Origin: an uncultured Ruminococcus sp.
GTDB taxonomy: Bacteria > Bacillota > Clostridia > Oscillospirales > Ruminococcaceae
Length of the DNA stretch: 64,000 nt
Assembly (NCBI GenBank): GCA_910584195.1
Contig: CAJTYV010000001.1
Coordinates: 316,818 to 380,817, forward strand
Direction of reading: 5' to 3'
Shown here: positions 51,415-60,722 of the stretch, piece after piece
Layout of the letters: each line of letters opens with the position of its first letter
How positions within the stretch are numbered: the first letter of the stretch is position 1
Program-made: the position numbers and the translations under genes
The notes under the pieces: model-generated
Told to the model about the DNA's origin: nothing
Databases searched by the model: none
Seen by the model: the letters and a program-made list of their open reading frames with translations, nothing else

Positions 51415-53307
51415 TTATTCTGTGCCAGTCATCACTGGCAGATTTTTTGCCACCAACATATCATTGCATTCGTGGATTGAACTCATATAGAGGTGGTTCA
51501 GGAAGAAATTATACATCAAATGTGCTTCGCTCTGTGCCAGTCGCAGGGTAAAGCCAGATCTGCTGATAAGCGCATTGCTCAACTCTGGCGGCAAATTCAT
51601 GCCGATACAAACGGCAACCACGCAGTCAACATTTTTGGGGTATGACGGGTTGGTGCGCAGGCGCTGCACCAACTTTGTGGACACGAGGGCCTTCTCCGCC
51701 AAGGTCTCCTCGGATATTTCCACCCACTCCATAAGGTAGATAAGAGCAGCACCGAATTGAGCAGGCAACTCCTGGAGAACTCTCTGAATCTCCATTTCTC
51801 GTGCAAGGATGGCATCTGCCTTTCCCATAACATCGGCACTGACCTCTTTGTCAAAAGTGGTCTGGAACACGATGCCGGAATCCACATCTCTAAAGAGAAC
51901 GCACTCTTTATAAAATTCCTCACCATATTTATTGGTTGCCTTTACTTTCAGTTTGAAGACCAGGCAACACTCATCGATGTGCAATCGGCCGTAATCGGTC
52001 ATTTGCACGGTGTTGTTTTCATCTCTGGTGACATACTTTGGGTCATTCAAGCACATATGCGAATCCACATATATGTAGGAACCCTTTTGAGATTGAGCAG
52101 AAAGGCGCATATCGCTGAAGGCGATGATTTGGGCATCGTCCGCGCTGATACAGTATGTCTGGTCTTTCTGCAAACTGCCTTTTTTGAAGGCGTGCGGCTT
52201 TACATAGTGTCCGTCAATGTAAGTGAACGCACCGATTGCCTCCTCGTATCCGGCGTCCACCATACGCATTTTGGCAGCGTGACGGGAGACAACGAAAAAG
52301 GTTGCCAGGGCATCAATGACAGCTTCCATTACATCCACGATGTGAGCCGCCTTCAGTTCTCGTTGGAATTTGCGGACAAATTCAGCAGCTTTCGTCTTAA
52401 AAGAACCAATGGGCATCTGGATACGAGGAGCCAGGGAGTTTGCCTGCCACTCCATCCAGTCGGCGGCGGTGCGGTCGGAAGAACCCTTGGAGCCACCAAT
52501 GACCAAGCACTTTATCTGTGTTGCATCGCGGTTATAAAGCCGCTCCAGTTCAAAGGCTTTCCTGTGCTGATCCCAATGGACACACTCATGCACGATGGTG
52601 TTATTGACAGACCCCAGATTTCTCAAGTGAAATGCCTTGGGGTCAACAACGATCGTCTTTGCCGGAAAGTGAGCCGGTTCCATTTCTCCCGTATCTGAAT
52701 TGAACACCTCGGTATCACAATCCTGGAAGAAAAGCTGCCCGAATACAGAAAAATCCTCTGTCAGTTCCTGGGTAACGACCGAAAGACCGAGCCTGTCGGC
52801 AAGAACCATAGGGTCAACAGGCATAGGGGTTCGCAGGGCTTCCGGGTAGTGTTTCCTCAAAAATTCCGTAGCTATCTTATCGAGGTCGATCTTATAGCTA
52901 ATGGGAACGAGAGAATCCGACAAAGGCTTGTTTTGCTTGTTTCTTTGATTATATTGATCGACCCGATGAATACAGAGGTCATCCATATTTCTGGATAGGT
53001 CGGCGGTGCAGGAGAGGATGAACCACGGGAAACAGGTATCCTCATCTACGTCACGATGGCGGTGATGGTCCTTAACATAGATCTCCGCCTCAACGAGAAC
53101 ATCAAATGCAATACCCATTCCGTCCCGGTCATCGATTCCTACGGATTTAATTTCAAAATCGGAGAGTTCTGCGTAGTCGGCACTGCTGACCGTGCGGGAA
53201 CTCAGTTCGATATTATGGCGGTTTTGTATGACATACGATTTTATGGCATTGAAGAACTGGTCATAAAATCTGCTGCCGATATATTCCTTAAACGAACGGT
53301 CAGCCAC
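51415..53307 (-). CDS. ImmA/IrrE-family metallopeptidase with C-terminal HTH domain
   Basis: 630 residues from GTG 53307, which has AAAGGGG seven bases upstream; the frame is open to 53367 but that would overlap the previous gene. Residues about 160-300 are a zinc metallopeptidase of the ImmA/IrrE type: VDPMVLADRLGLSVVTQ, then the helix NNTIVHECVHWDQHRKAF with HExxH at about 236-240. The last 110 residues hold an HTH (ISEETLAEKALVSTKLVQRLR) and a helical tail, matching the C-terminus of the next upstream gene product. ImmA/IrrE proteases cut regulators to switch on prophage, ICE or DNA-damage genes; the target here may be that neighbour. Confidence 0.87.
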   Translation of the reverse strand: MADRSFKEYIGSRFYDQFFNAIKSYVIQNRHNIELSSRTVSSADYAELSDFEIKSVGIDDRDGMGIAFDVLVEAEIYVKDHHRHRDVDEDTCFPWFILSCTADLSRNMDDLCIHRVDQYNQRNKQNKPLSDSLVPISYKIDLDKIATEFLRKHYPEALRTPMPVDPMVLADRLGLSVVTQELTEDFSVFGQLFFQDCDTEVFNSDTGEMEPAHFPAKTIVVDPKAFHLRNLGSVNNTIVHECVHWDQHRKAFELERLYNRDATQIKCLVIGGSKGSSDRTAADWMEWQANSLAPRIQMPIGSFKTKAAEFVRKFQRELKAAHIVDVMEAVIDALATFFVVSRHAAKMRMVDAGYEEAIGAFTYIDGHYVKPHAFKKGSLQKDQTYCISADDAQIIAFSDMRLSAQSQKGSYIYVDSHMCLNDPKYVTRDENNTVQMTDYGRLHIDECCLVFKLKVKATNKYGEEFYKECVLFRDVDSGIVFQTTFDKEVSADVMGKADAILAREMEIQRVLQELPAQFGAALIYLMEWVEISEETLAEKALVSTKLVQRLRTNPSYPKNVDCVVAVCIGMNLPPELSNALISRSGFTLRLAQSEAHLMYNFFLNHLYMSSIHECNDMLVAKNLPVMTGTE

Positions 53308-53321
53308 AGAAATTCCCCTTT

Positions 53322-54140
53322 CTATAATTTTGTAAGTGGTCTCATATGCAATCGCTTTAACATACAATTGCAGTCGTATACTGTTTCCTTATAGGCAAAC
53401 CCCAAAATAAAGTAATAAATCTTATCCTCACGGCTGTTGGTTAACTCAAAACCCGCCAGGTGGACGAAATACAGGCTGTTATACAAATCTAAACTTAAAG
53501 CTATGCAGACAGCGATAACAGATTTCAGTGATGTCCGTAAATTTGGATTGCGCATACGCTGTATGGTCTTTGGTGCTAACCCTGTCAATTCAGACAGTTC
53601 CTCTTCGGTGACATTGCTCTCTTTCATAAATCGAGTGAGGGCTTCAGAGAAGTTTTCACCCGAACCGTGACCGCCACCTACAATCGCAAGGATATTTTCA
53701 AGGCTAACGTCATTGACGGAATTAATTCTCTTCGCGTCTTCTAACTTACTTTTTATTGAAGTCCGTTTAGAAGGTCGCCATGCACGATTAGCGCGGCGGT
53801 GCACACCAGGTTTGCAAGCGCGCATTCCCCAGTGCATACCTGTCCCATGAGAATACTCGATCTCGCAACGATAATGCAGACAGTAATACTCGTCCTCATC
53901 CTTGATGGTAGAGCGTAGTTCCATGTGTCCGTCTATATAATCGATATATTTGGACGCATTTAGGACGATTTTGTCATCAACAAGCGCGTATCGCCCAGAA
54001 TCTACTGCCTGCCGGAACGCTTGATCCTCCACATATAGTTCAAGAACATCTGCATATCTGAATGAGGATGCATAGCGAACACGCACAACCCTTTTCATGC
54101 TTCCGCCATCATCTCTGCTTTTGGTTTTCGTTTTCGCCAT
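53322..54140 (-). CDS. HTH protein paired with the metallopeptidase
   Basis: 272 residues. Residues 1-140 basic, no known domain. Residues about 175-202 are an HTH (VTEEELSELTGLAPKTIQRMR), and residues 172-268 align with the C-terminus of the metallopeptidase: shared ..AVCI..L, ..GF.L.., Y/F..L and (D/E)CN.ML. SD AAGGGGATG. It begins 17 bases after the nuclease subunit of the restriction system, so transcription may run through. Could be the regulator cleaved by the protease, by analogy with ImmR-ImmA (inference). Confidence 0.82.
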   Translation of the reverse strand: MAKTKTKSRDDGGSMKRVVRVRYASSFRYADVLELYVEDQAFRQAVDSGRYALVDDKIVLNASKYIDYIDGHMELRSTIKDEDEYYCLHYRCEIEYSHGTGMHWGMRACKPGVHRRANRAWRPSKRTSIKSKLEDAKRINSVNDVSLENILAIVGGGHGSGENFSEALTRFMKESNVTEEELSELTGLAPKTIQRMRNPNLRTSLKSVIAVCIALSLDLYNSLYFVHLAGFELTNSREDKIYYFILGFAYKETVYDCNCMLKRLHMRPLTKL

Positions 54141-54157
54141 GCAATCATCCCCTTACA

Positions 54158-55630
54158 TTATAGATTCAGCACCCGTATATCCATCTTTGTGTTCTCGATG
54201 TAATGACGGTACATCATTTCCGCAGGCAGCAATCGCACCTGAATATCCTGCAACCCCAGATTGCTTAACATGGCAAGGGATGCAGTTCCTTTTTTGATTA
54301 TTTCAGCAGAAGCAGTCGGCATGAGGAAGCAGTTCCGCACTGTGCCGATCTGGTGAGCCTCTACAAAAGGCTGATAGGCCAACTGGTACAAATACTGCTT
54401 GGTGATGGATTCGATACCGGGCTGACCACGCAGCTTTTTATTGTGTTCCAGTTGAATATTGTAGTATTTGGCATCAAAGATGATAAACTGATAGTCCCCA
54501 TCGACATTAACGATGGAAATGAGGTCTGGGATAAGTGTATCCTCGGCCTGCTTAACAAACGGTTCGCCGTTCGGTGCAGTCCCAGACCACTGCGGTTTAT
54601 CAATCAAGTCAATGAGTTTCTTATGCCGCATATCGCGGTATTGCTCGGCCAATGGTACGGGCAGTCGCAGTCCACCGATTGGCTTCTGCAACTGGTTGTC
54701 CATTACTTCCGCACAGACCTTTTCCCATACCAGATTGAAACTGTTCGTTCCGAACATACTGAAGCAGTCAAGATCGTCCAGTGCGCTGCTGTTGGCTATG
54801 TAGGCATACAGTGTTTTCAGCAGAAGCTGTTTGCGGGTATTGAACTGGATATTGAGTTCTTTGACAATGCGCTCCAGGACATACTCCTTGTCACCAAAGT
54901 CCTCGATATTCTCATCGGAAATATCGACACCCATAATATCGAACAGATCCAACAGATCGGCATCTCGCAATTCCTCCGTGCAACGGGTGAGGACACACTC
55001 ATGCAGGCGCTTGAAGAAATCGAAATCGTCATTCACACGCTTCATGGTCAGCAATTCCGGGTAATACGGCCGGTTGTTGCTTAAGAGGGTGAATGTTTCG
55101 TTGATGGTCTTATCCCAAAGAATGTCGCCGGACCCGTTGGACTCGATGATGTCCTGCGTGTTGGTATAGGCACCATACTCGAAATAATCCTGGAGGAGAA
55201 ACAGCATAACAGCCAACATATTAAATGCACTGCTGTCGCTCGTGTCGTTGTACATACGAATGATCTGTTCCTTTGAATTGTACTTTTCCAGAACCTTCAG
55301 CACTTGTTTCAGTTCTGCTTTGGGGGCCGTGGCATCAAGCAGATATTTCGGATAGCATTTCAGCACACGACCCTCAATTGTAATAACACCCACAAAAGTG
55401 AACACATACAGATATTCGTTTTCACCGACCTCAACGTCAGCGATTTCGATGTCCTCATCCACCAGATCCGTAAGATCCTTTTGGGTGTCATTTGATTTTA
55501 CAGCCTTCAGCACGCCATATTCTTTCAGGCGCTTCAGAATGCGGACAGTCTTTTCCTCGGAGCAATGAAACTCTTTAACCAGGTCTTCCTGGGTATAGCG
55601 TTTTTGTTCTCGTAAAAATACTGAAATCAT
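54158..55630 (-). CDS. LlaJI-family restriction endonuclease subunit R2 (McrC-like)
   Basis: 490 residues. N-terminal wHTH (QEDLVKEFHCSEEKTVRILKRL), then the long helical LlaJI/McrC-type region, and a C-terminal PD-(D/E)xK nuclease core: TLIPDLISIVNVDGDYQF ending IIFDAKYY near residue 380. ATG overlaps the stop of the McrB-like gene (ATGA). In LlaJI and McrBC this subunit cuts DNA after the AAA+ partner has moved along it. The pair with two m5C methyltransferases upstream matches LlaJI. Confidence 0.92.
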   Translation of the reverse strand: MISVFLREQKRYTQEDLVKEFHCSEEKTVRILKRLKEYGVLKAVKSNDTQKDLTDLVDEDIEIADVEVGENEYLYVFTFVGVITIEGRVLKCYPKYLLDATAPKAELKQVLKVLEKYNSKEQIIRMYNDTSDSSAFNMLAVMLFLLQDYFEYGAYTNTQDIIESNGSGDILWDKTINETFTLLSNNRPYYPELLTMKRVNDDFDFFKRLHECVLTRCTEELRDADLLDLFDIMGVDISDENIEDFGDKEYVLERIVKELNIQFNTRKQLLLKTLYAYIANSSALDDLDCFSMFGTNSFNLVWEKVCAEVMDNQLQKPIGGLRLPVPLAEQYRDMRHKKLIDLIDKPQWSGTAPNGEPFVKQAEDTLIPDLISIVNVDGDYQFIIFDAKYYNIQLEHNKKLRGQPGIESITKQYLYQLAYQPFVEAHQIGTVRNCFLMPTASAEIIKKGTASLAMLSNLGLQDIQVRLLPAEMMYRHYIENTKMDIRVLNL

Positions 55631-58491
55631 TCTCCATCATCCTCTGGGACATTATCAATAAACTGGCTGCTGATTCCCTCGCAGAAGATATATACACCCT
55701 TGGTGTCAAATTCTCTGCAAATCTTGGAATACTGGTTTTTTGCTTTTTCATCGCAGCCACCGAAAAGTGAAAGGCGCTTCTGTTTTGCGGCATCGTCGAA
55801 CAGGTACATAATGACCTTGTTCTTAAATATACGGGTAAAGACGGCAGGGTCAATCATTTCACCCTCCGGCAGATTTTTCTTGGAGATGAAATACGGGCCC
55901 ATCAGCTTATCCTCGTTCACCTTATAAGTGAGCAGTTCATTGTTGATGGCTTTGCGGAGCACATTCCACTCCACAACACGGCGATAGTCGCCTTGACCGA
56001 GGACAACTTTTTTGCCAACAATTCCGGATTCACTGTCATCGATGCCCAAATAGGTGAAGTCCCATCTGCGCTTAAAAGCGGTATCCATCGGGAATACGCC
56101 CTGGTCAGCACTGTTCATGGTAGCCCAGATGAACATATTGTCTGGGATGCGGATTTCAGCGTAATCGTCGGGGTTGCCACCGAGTTCTCCTGCCAGATAC
56201 TTTTTGATGTCCTCGGATGCCTGGATCGGATATTCACTAACCTCGTCATCACCACGGTCAAGCAACTGGAATACGTCACCGAACACGGCAGCAACATTGG
56301 CACGATTGATTTCCTCGATCACAAGTAGGAAAGGCTTTGGGGCGTCAGTTCTGCTGTTCTGGAGGGCTTTCACATAAGTGCGCATAAACGGACCAGGCAC
56401 ATAGGAATAAGTGATGGCATCCTTGCCATCGCTGTCCTTGCAGGGCACCGGCTTATATGTACCGACAAAATTAGCGTAGGAGTAGTCCGGGTGGAAGGTC
56501 ACTCTCTCATATTCACCGCCATCTGCAAGCAGCAAATCCTTTTCGTGATTCAGCGTAAAACTCTTACCAGTGCCAGGAGCGCCAAAGAGGATGCGGTTAC
56601 GGGGATAATCGCTTTGGTAACCGGTACTATAACAGATATCCTGGGAAGGCTCGGCTTTGGCAGAAGTGGTCTCCTCCGAATAATAATCCCAGAAAATCTT
56701 ATTGAACATTACATTGGTAATACCGCACTTGTTTGCGTAGAAGCGAATCTGGCCCATGCGAACAAATGGGTATTTTTCCTTTTCTTCACCGATTGCACCC
56801 AACACGGTTCTCTGGGCATAATCGCTATAGTTTGTGGCAAAGAGTTCAGGATAGAGCATCTGGTAATATTTCAAGAACCAGACTCTCTCAATATCACCTT
56901 CAGTTACCTCGCGCAGAATCTGGTGCAACTTCTTATAATCATCGATAGTTGCCAGAGAACCGTATTCTTTGATCGCATTGGCACCGGCAACAAGATGGTC
57001 TCTTAATTTTGTACCAACCTCAATGGCCTCCTCCTCGGTCAACTGGCGGGGTTTTTGGTGCGAACCCGTCATCCACGCGCCCTGGGTGGAGTAGTAGAGT
57101 CCGTACTTGTACGCATTGCCGCCTTTGATGCTACCGAAGGTGTCCTTGATCTGGGGGCCAAATTCCAATATGCGACACACATTTTCTGCGTTGGCTGCAT
57201 TAAGGAAGATTGTATTCAGCATCTCAACCCCAGACAGGGATGCCAAAACCTCTGGGGCAAACTTGGTTTGAAAATCTGCCAAAAGCTGATTTGCTTCCTC
57301 ATCAAGCGTAGGATATTCTGCTGCTTTTTCTCGGAACCATTCAGGTGAGAACATATCGCTCGTATCATTACGCTCAAGCAGAAAGCGTTTGTAGAGATCA
57401 AGCCCTGCAGACAAAGAGCCATTGCCACGGCTACGATTGAACTCTTCGTATGTATCATCGGATTTGATGGCAGAAACAGCCTTTTCAAAAGACTCCGCAT
57501 CTGTAATTTCAAAAACAGAGGCAAACGGGGCTATCGCATCTGCGAACTGAGTAGCAACTGCTTTCAGCGCACCAATATACTGGTTACGGGTGTTTTCGGA
57601 ATACAGTTCGCCGTTTGCCTTTGGCAGATGGGATAACCAGTCCCTAAAAGCACTCTCGGTATTGGTGAGAATGTAAGTATTGTCAGTATCACCGCAGTGT
57701 TTCTGCTTCGCAATATCAAGTAAAGCGGACACAGGATCAGTAATGCCAGAATAAACATCTGGGAATTGTTGTGCAAGTAACTCCATGAGAGTTTTTGTCG
57801 ATTCGGCACATTCCTCGTAATTAAAGGCACGGTGACCAAGATAAATGTCTGCAAACAGTTTGATGATCCGTGTGGTGTCTTCACTAAATGTATCTGTAAT
57901 GTCGGATAAGGCGATGATATCTGTCATTCGCTTCTCAATATCCAGTTTGAAATAACGACCCGTGCGATCCGTGGTCTCTTTACTTATACCACCGCCAAAA
58001 ACGCAATCTTTGACAGTAAAAACGGCTTCATTTTCTGCACCGGCGTTCGTACTGCATTCGAGCCACATTGACTGAAGCCAGTAATTATTTGCGCTTAAGA
58101 TGGATAACTGCAGGTTACTCGGTGTTTTTACACCGCAGGTAGGCGGTAACATCATGAATGCGGAGACAACTTTACTTGGTGCAATACGGTCAGTCCCAAT
58201 GCCGAGTTTCATCGATGTAGAGCCATTACCTCGCGGTTTTATTTCATATTTTGCTTTATCATCATTTATAATGACAGAAAGTTCTTCGCCTGCTTCAGAG
58301 CGAAAGACGTATCTAAAAATGGCAAATTTTCCATTCAAAGTTTCTGGAGAGGTCAACTGACCGTTTTCGTCATAAAATCGACCGCCCAAGAAAGCCTGAC
58401 CGCCACCACTGTTTGCATTATAGGTAAAATGGAAATCCGCTTCATGCCCAGAATATGTAGCATAGTCAGCTATTTCGTTGAAATATGACAT
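55627..58491 (-). CDS. LlaJI-type restriction subunit R1: McrB-like AAA+ GTPase
   Basis: 954 residues. N-terminal 600 residues include the specificity part (not alignable by eye). AAA+ motor at about 630-900: Walker A RILFGAPGTGKSF near 636, Walker B PFLLVIEEINRANVA near 722 and sensor region IWATMNSADQGVFPMDTAFKRRWDF, the MNxAD-type signature of McrB GTPases. It should recognise the unmethylated site and translocate DNA with GTP, recruiting the R2 nuclease. SD GAGGTG. Translationally coupled to R2. Confidence 0.92.
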   Translation of the reverse strand: MSYFNEIADYATYSGHEADFHFTYNANSGGGQAFLGGRFYDENGQLTSPETLNGKFAIFRYVFRSEAGEELSVIINDDKAKYEIKPRGNGSTSMKLGIGTDRIAPSKVVSAFMMLPPTCGVKTPSNLQLSILSANNYWLQSMWLECSTNAGAENEAVFTVKDCVFGGGISKETTDRTGRYFKLDIEKRMTDIIALSDITDTFSEDTTRIIKLFADIYLGHRAFNYEECAESTKTLMELLAQQFPDVYSGITDPVSALLDIAKQKHCGDTDNTYILTNTESAFRDWLSHLPKANGELYSENTRNQYIGALKAVATQFADAIAPFASVFEITDAESFEKAVSAIKSDDTYEEFNRSRGNGSLSAGLDLYKRFLLERNDTSDMFSPEWFREKAAEYPTLDEEANQLLADFQTKFAPEVLASLSGVEMLNTIFLNAANAENVCRILEFGPQIKDTFGSIKGGNAYKYGLYYSTQGAWMTGSHQKPRQLTEEEAIEVGTKLRDHLVAGANAIKEYGSLATIDDYKKLHQILREVTEGDIERVWFLKYYQMLYPELFATNYSDYAQRTVLGAIGEEKEKYPFVRMGQIRFYANKCGITNVMFNKIFWDYYSEETTSAKAEPSQDICYSTGYQSDYPRNRILFGAPGTGKSFTLNHEKDLLLADGGEYERVTFHPDYSYANFVGTYKPVPCKDSDGKDAITYSYVPGPFMRTYVKALQNSRTDAPKPFLLVIEEINRANVAAVFGDVFQLLDRGDDEVSEYPIQASEDIKKYLAGELGGNPDDYAEIRIPDNMFIWATMNSADQGVFPMDTAFKRRWDFTYLGIDDSESGIVGKKVVLGQGDYRRVVEWNVLRKAINNELLTYKVNEDKLMGPYFISKKNLPEGEMIDPAVFTRIFKNKVIMYLFDDAAKQKRLSLFGGCDEKAKNQYSKICREFDTKGVYIFCEGISSQFIDNVPEDDGE

Positions 58492-58508
58492 ATTTACACC
58501 TCTTTCTC

Positions 58509-59396
58509 TTATGCAGAATAGTACTGCTTAATACAATTTGCTACATACATGGCCAATGCGGGGGGAACAGCATTCCCTATAGCAAGTTCTACATCAGTTT
58601 TCGCACCAGGAAACTTGAAAGAATCAGGAAAAGTTTGAATGTATCCGCGCTCGCGCGTTGTTAAAGCACGAACGCCATCGCATATATCTGCCTTGTCCGC
58701 ATGATGCCGCTTATAATTCTCCGGAATAGGTCTGTTAATGCCACGAATTGTTGCAGCAGGTTCATCTATTGAAAATACAGCCCGGCGATTGTAGCTCCTC
58801 GGATGCATATAGTAAAATTCCGTGTTAAGGGTGTCACCAAGGTAGTCACGCACCGTCATCTGCTTATTTGACAGGTTTGATGTGAGTGTCTCATCAAGAA
58901 AACCGTCTCTTTCGCCAAGTTTTCCGACCAGGAAGAATCTTTGGCGCTTTTGCGGAACACCACACCGGCTTGCATCCAATACCTGTGTGGTAATGCCATA
59001 CCCTGCGTCTGACAGCATTTGCTTAAGCACTGTGACGGTTGAAAAGCGTTCAATATTATAGACATTTTCAAATACCACCCATGTCGGTTTTACTGTACTT
59101 ACAATTTCAGCAAACCGAATTGTAAGGTTCGCACGCTTTCCCAACTCTCGTTTTCCTGCTATAGAATAGTCTTGGCAAGGGGGACCACCCATTATAATAT
59201 CTGGATGCAAATCGGATATCTGCTGAATTACATCATCTACACCCAAATCCTTTTTATAGATGGGATGAGAGAAGTTGCTTTCGTAAATTGTTATCGCGGC
59301 ATCCCAGTTATCAAATGCTGCGACAATATCGAAGCCTACGTTCTCAAAGCCTAAAGACATACCGCCGCAGCCCGCAAATAAATCAATTACTCTCAT
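58509..59396 (-). CDS. DNA (cytosine-5) methyltransferase, second of pair
   Basis: 295 residues. All m5C motifs: I DLFAGCGGMSLGFE, IV GGPPCQDYSIAGKR with the catalytic Cys, VI ENVYNI, VIII CGVPQKRQRFFLVG and X AIGNAVPPALAMYVA. About 14 bases overlap with the first methyltransferase gene. Two m5C enzymes with one recognition site suggest an asymmetric target, one strand each, as in LlaJI (GACGC). Confidence 0.95.
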   Translation of the reverse strand: MRVIDLFAGCGGMSLGFENVGFDIVAAFDNWDAAITIYESNFSHPIYKKDLGVDDVIQQISDLHPDIIMGGPPCQDYSIAGKRELGKRANLTIRFAEIVSTVKPTWVVFENVYNIERFSTVTVLKQMLSDAGYGITTQVLDASRCGVPQKRQRFFLVGKLGERDGFLDETLTSNLSNKQMTVRDYLGDTLNTEFYYMHPRSYNRRAVFSIDEPAATIRGINRPIPENYKRHHADKADICDGVRALTTRERGYIQTFPDSFKFPGAKTDVELAIGNAVPPALAMYVANCIKQYYSA

Positions 59397-60315
59397 CGTT
59401 TTCTCTACTTTCTTCGGAAATAATATACCTCATAAGTGCTGAACCTACATACTTCGCCAAATTGACTGGTACAGCATTCCCAATCATGGAGTTAATGTCG
59501 GATTTCCCCCCAATAAATTGGAAACTTTCTGGGAATGTCTGTATGTAGCTTCGTTCTTTCGGGGTCAAACAACGCACTTCTGCAACTGGAACAGGGTCAT
59601 TGGGGTGACCTTTATATCCTTTAGGGATAGGGCGGTCGACTGCCCGTATTGTCATAGAGGGTTCGTGTACACTAAAAACACCTCGACGATTGTAATTAGT
59701 CGGAACGCGGAAGTAATAATCAATTCCGAGTGAATCTCCAAGATAGTCGTGTATGCTCATAGGTTTTTGTGCCAAGTTACACTTAAGTTCTTCGTCCAAG
59801 AAACCATCGGAGGCACCAAGCGCACCAACGACAAACATTCTTTTTCTTGTCTGTGGAACCCCGCAGTATGCGGCATCCAGAACCATTTGAGTGAGCCCAT
59901 AGCCGGCAGCACGAAAATTAGCAATAGCACTCTGGAATGATTTTGTGTTTCGTATTGTGGCTACATTTTCCATGACAAAGTATTTTGGATGAACAAGGCT
60001 GACAATTTGAGAATAGCATATTGAAAGAATTGCCCTACCACGACTTTCATCCTGGAAACCTGCAGTCGAAAAATCCTGGCATGGTGGCCCACCTATAATT
60101 AGGTCGGGGGTATACCCTGCAATCAATTCTGCAGCTCCTTCTACATCCATAAGATCCTTTTCGATAATTGGATGGTCGAAATTTTTTTCATAGACTCGAA
60201 TTGCGGCTTTCCAGTTATCAATACCTGCAACTATATTAAATCCAGATGCCTCAAAGCCAAGAGACATTCCTCCGCATCCGCAAAACAAGTCAACGCACTT
60301 TATAGTTAGCGACAT
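59383..60315 (-). CDS. DNA (cytosine-5) methyltransferase, first of pair
   Basis: 310 residues. DLFCGCGGMSLGFEASGF (motif I), GGPPCQDFSTAG (IV), MENVATIRNT (VI), CGVPQTRKRMFVVG (VIII) and MIGNAVPVNLAKYV (X). It is a paralogue of the following methyltransferase (about half the residues match), consistent with duplication followed by target divergence. AAGGA at eight bases from the ATG. Confidence 0.95.
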   Translation of the reverse strand: MSLTIKCVDLFCGCGGMSLGFEASGFNIVAGIDNWKAAIRVYEKNFDHPIIEKDLMDVEGAAELIAGYTPDLIIGGPPCQDFSTAGFQDESRGRAILSICYSQIVSLVHPKYFVMENVATIRNTKSFQSAIANFRAAGYGLTQMVLDAAYCGVPQTRKRMFVVGALGASDGFLDEELKCNLAQKPMSIHDYLGDSLGIDYYFRVPTNYNRRGVFSVHEPSMTIRAVDRPIPKGYKGHPNDPVPVAEVRCLTPKERSYIQTFPESFQFIGGKSDINSMIGNAVPVNLAKYVGSALMRYIISEESRENDESN

Positions 60316-60347
60316 AGTTTATATCCTTCCGTATGTGTATTGCGGCT

Positions 60348-60539
60348 TTACTCCATTGCGCTCTTACCGCTTTTTACCCATTCTTCCAGTTCAGAGCGTT
60401 TGAACTTCCACTGTTTGCCGATCTTGTGGGCGGGTACATTTTTATCCTTTATCCATTTACGCAATGTAACAGGCTTGATGTTAAGAAACAACGCTGCATC
60501 TTCAATACTGATATAGTTCTCATTAATTAAATTAGACAT
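60348..60539 (-). CDS. Excisionase-like HTH protein heading the restriction operon
   Basis: 63 residues from ATG 60539 (GAGGTG seven bases upstream; the longer frame from 60683 lacks support). HTH_17/MerR-like winged helix: YISIEDAALFLNIKPVTLRKWIKDKNVPAHKIGKQWKFKRSELEEW. Such small proteins either control mobile-element excision or regulate a neighbouring operon. Its place directly before the methyltransferases suggests a timing role like a C-protein, although the fold differs. Confidence 0.88.
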   Translation of the reverse strand: MSNLINENYISIEDAALFLNIKPVTLRKWIKDKNVPAHKIGKQWKFKRSELEEWVKSGKSAME

Positions 60540-60722
60540 ATTTGCACACCTCGTCTTCGTATGTTTGCGCAGTTTCGCTTTTATATTATACCAGATATTT
60601 GTGTCTTTTTCAAGTTGTTTGGACATCTTTCTTGCTTTTTCCGCTATTTCGTGATATTTGCAATACCGTAGGGTGTGCTTCAATCCACTCTAATTCTACT
60701 GCAAACACAGTCCAATAAAGCG
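60540..60722. other. Promoter region of the leftward accessory operon
   Basis: AT-rich spacer without a gene. On the minus strand ttgaca is not obvious; ttatat/tataat-like boxes occur around 60583-60595. Nothing else recognised. Confidence 0.35.

Noticed and set aside
53308..53367. Longer start of the metallopeptidase gene
   Set aside because: It would overlap the 272-residue gene and has no SD, whereas GTG 53307 has AAAGGGG at a normal distance.
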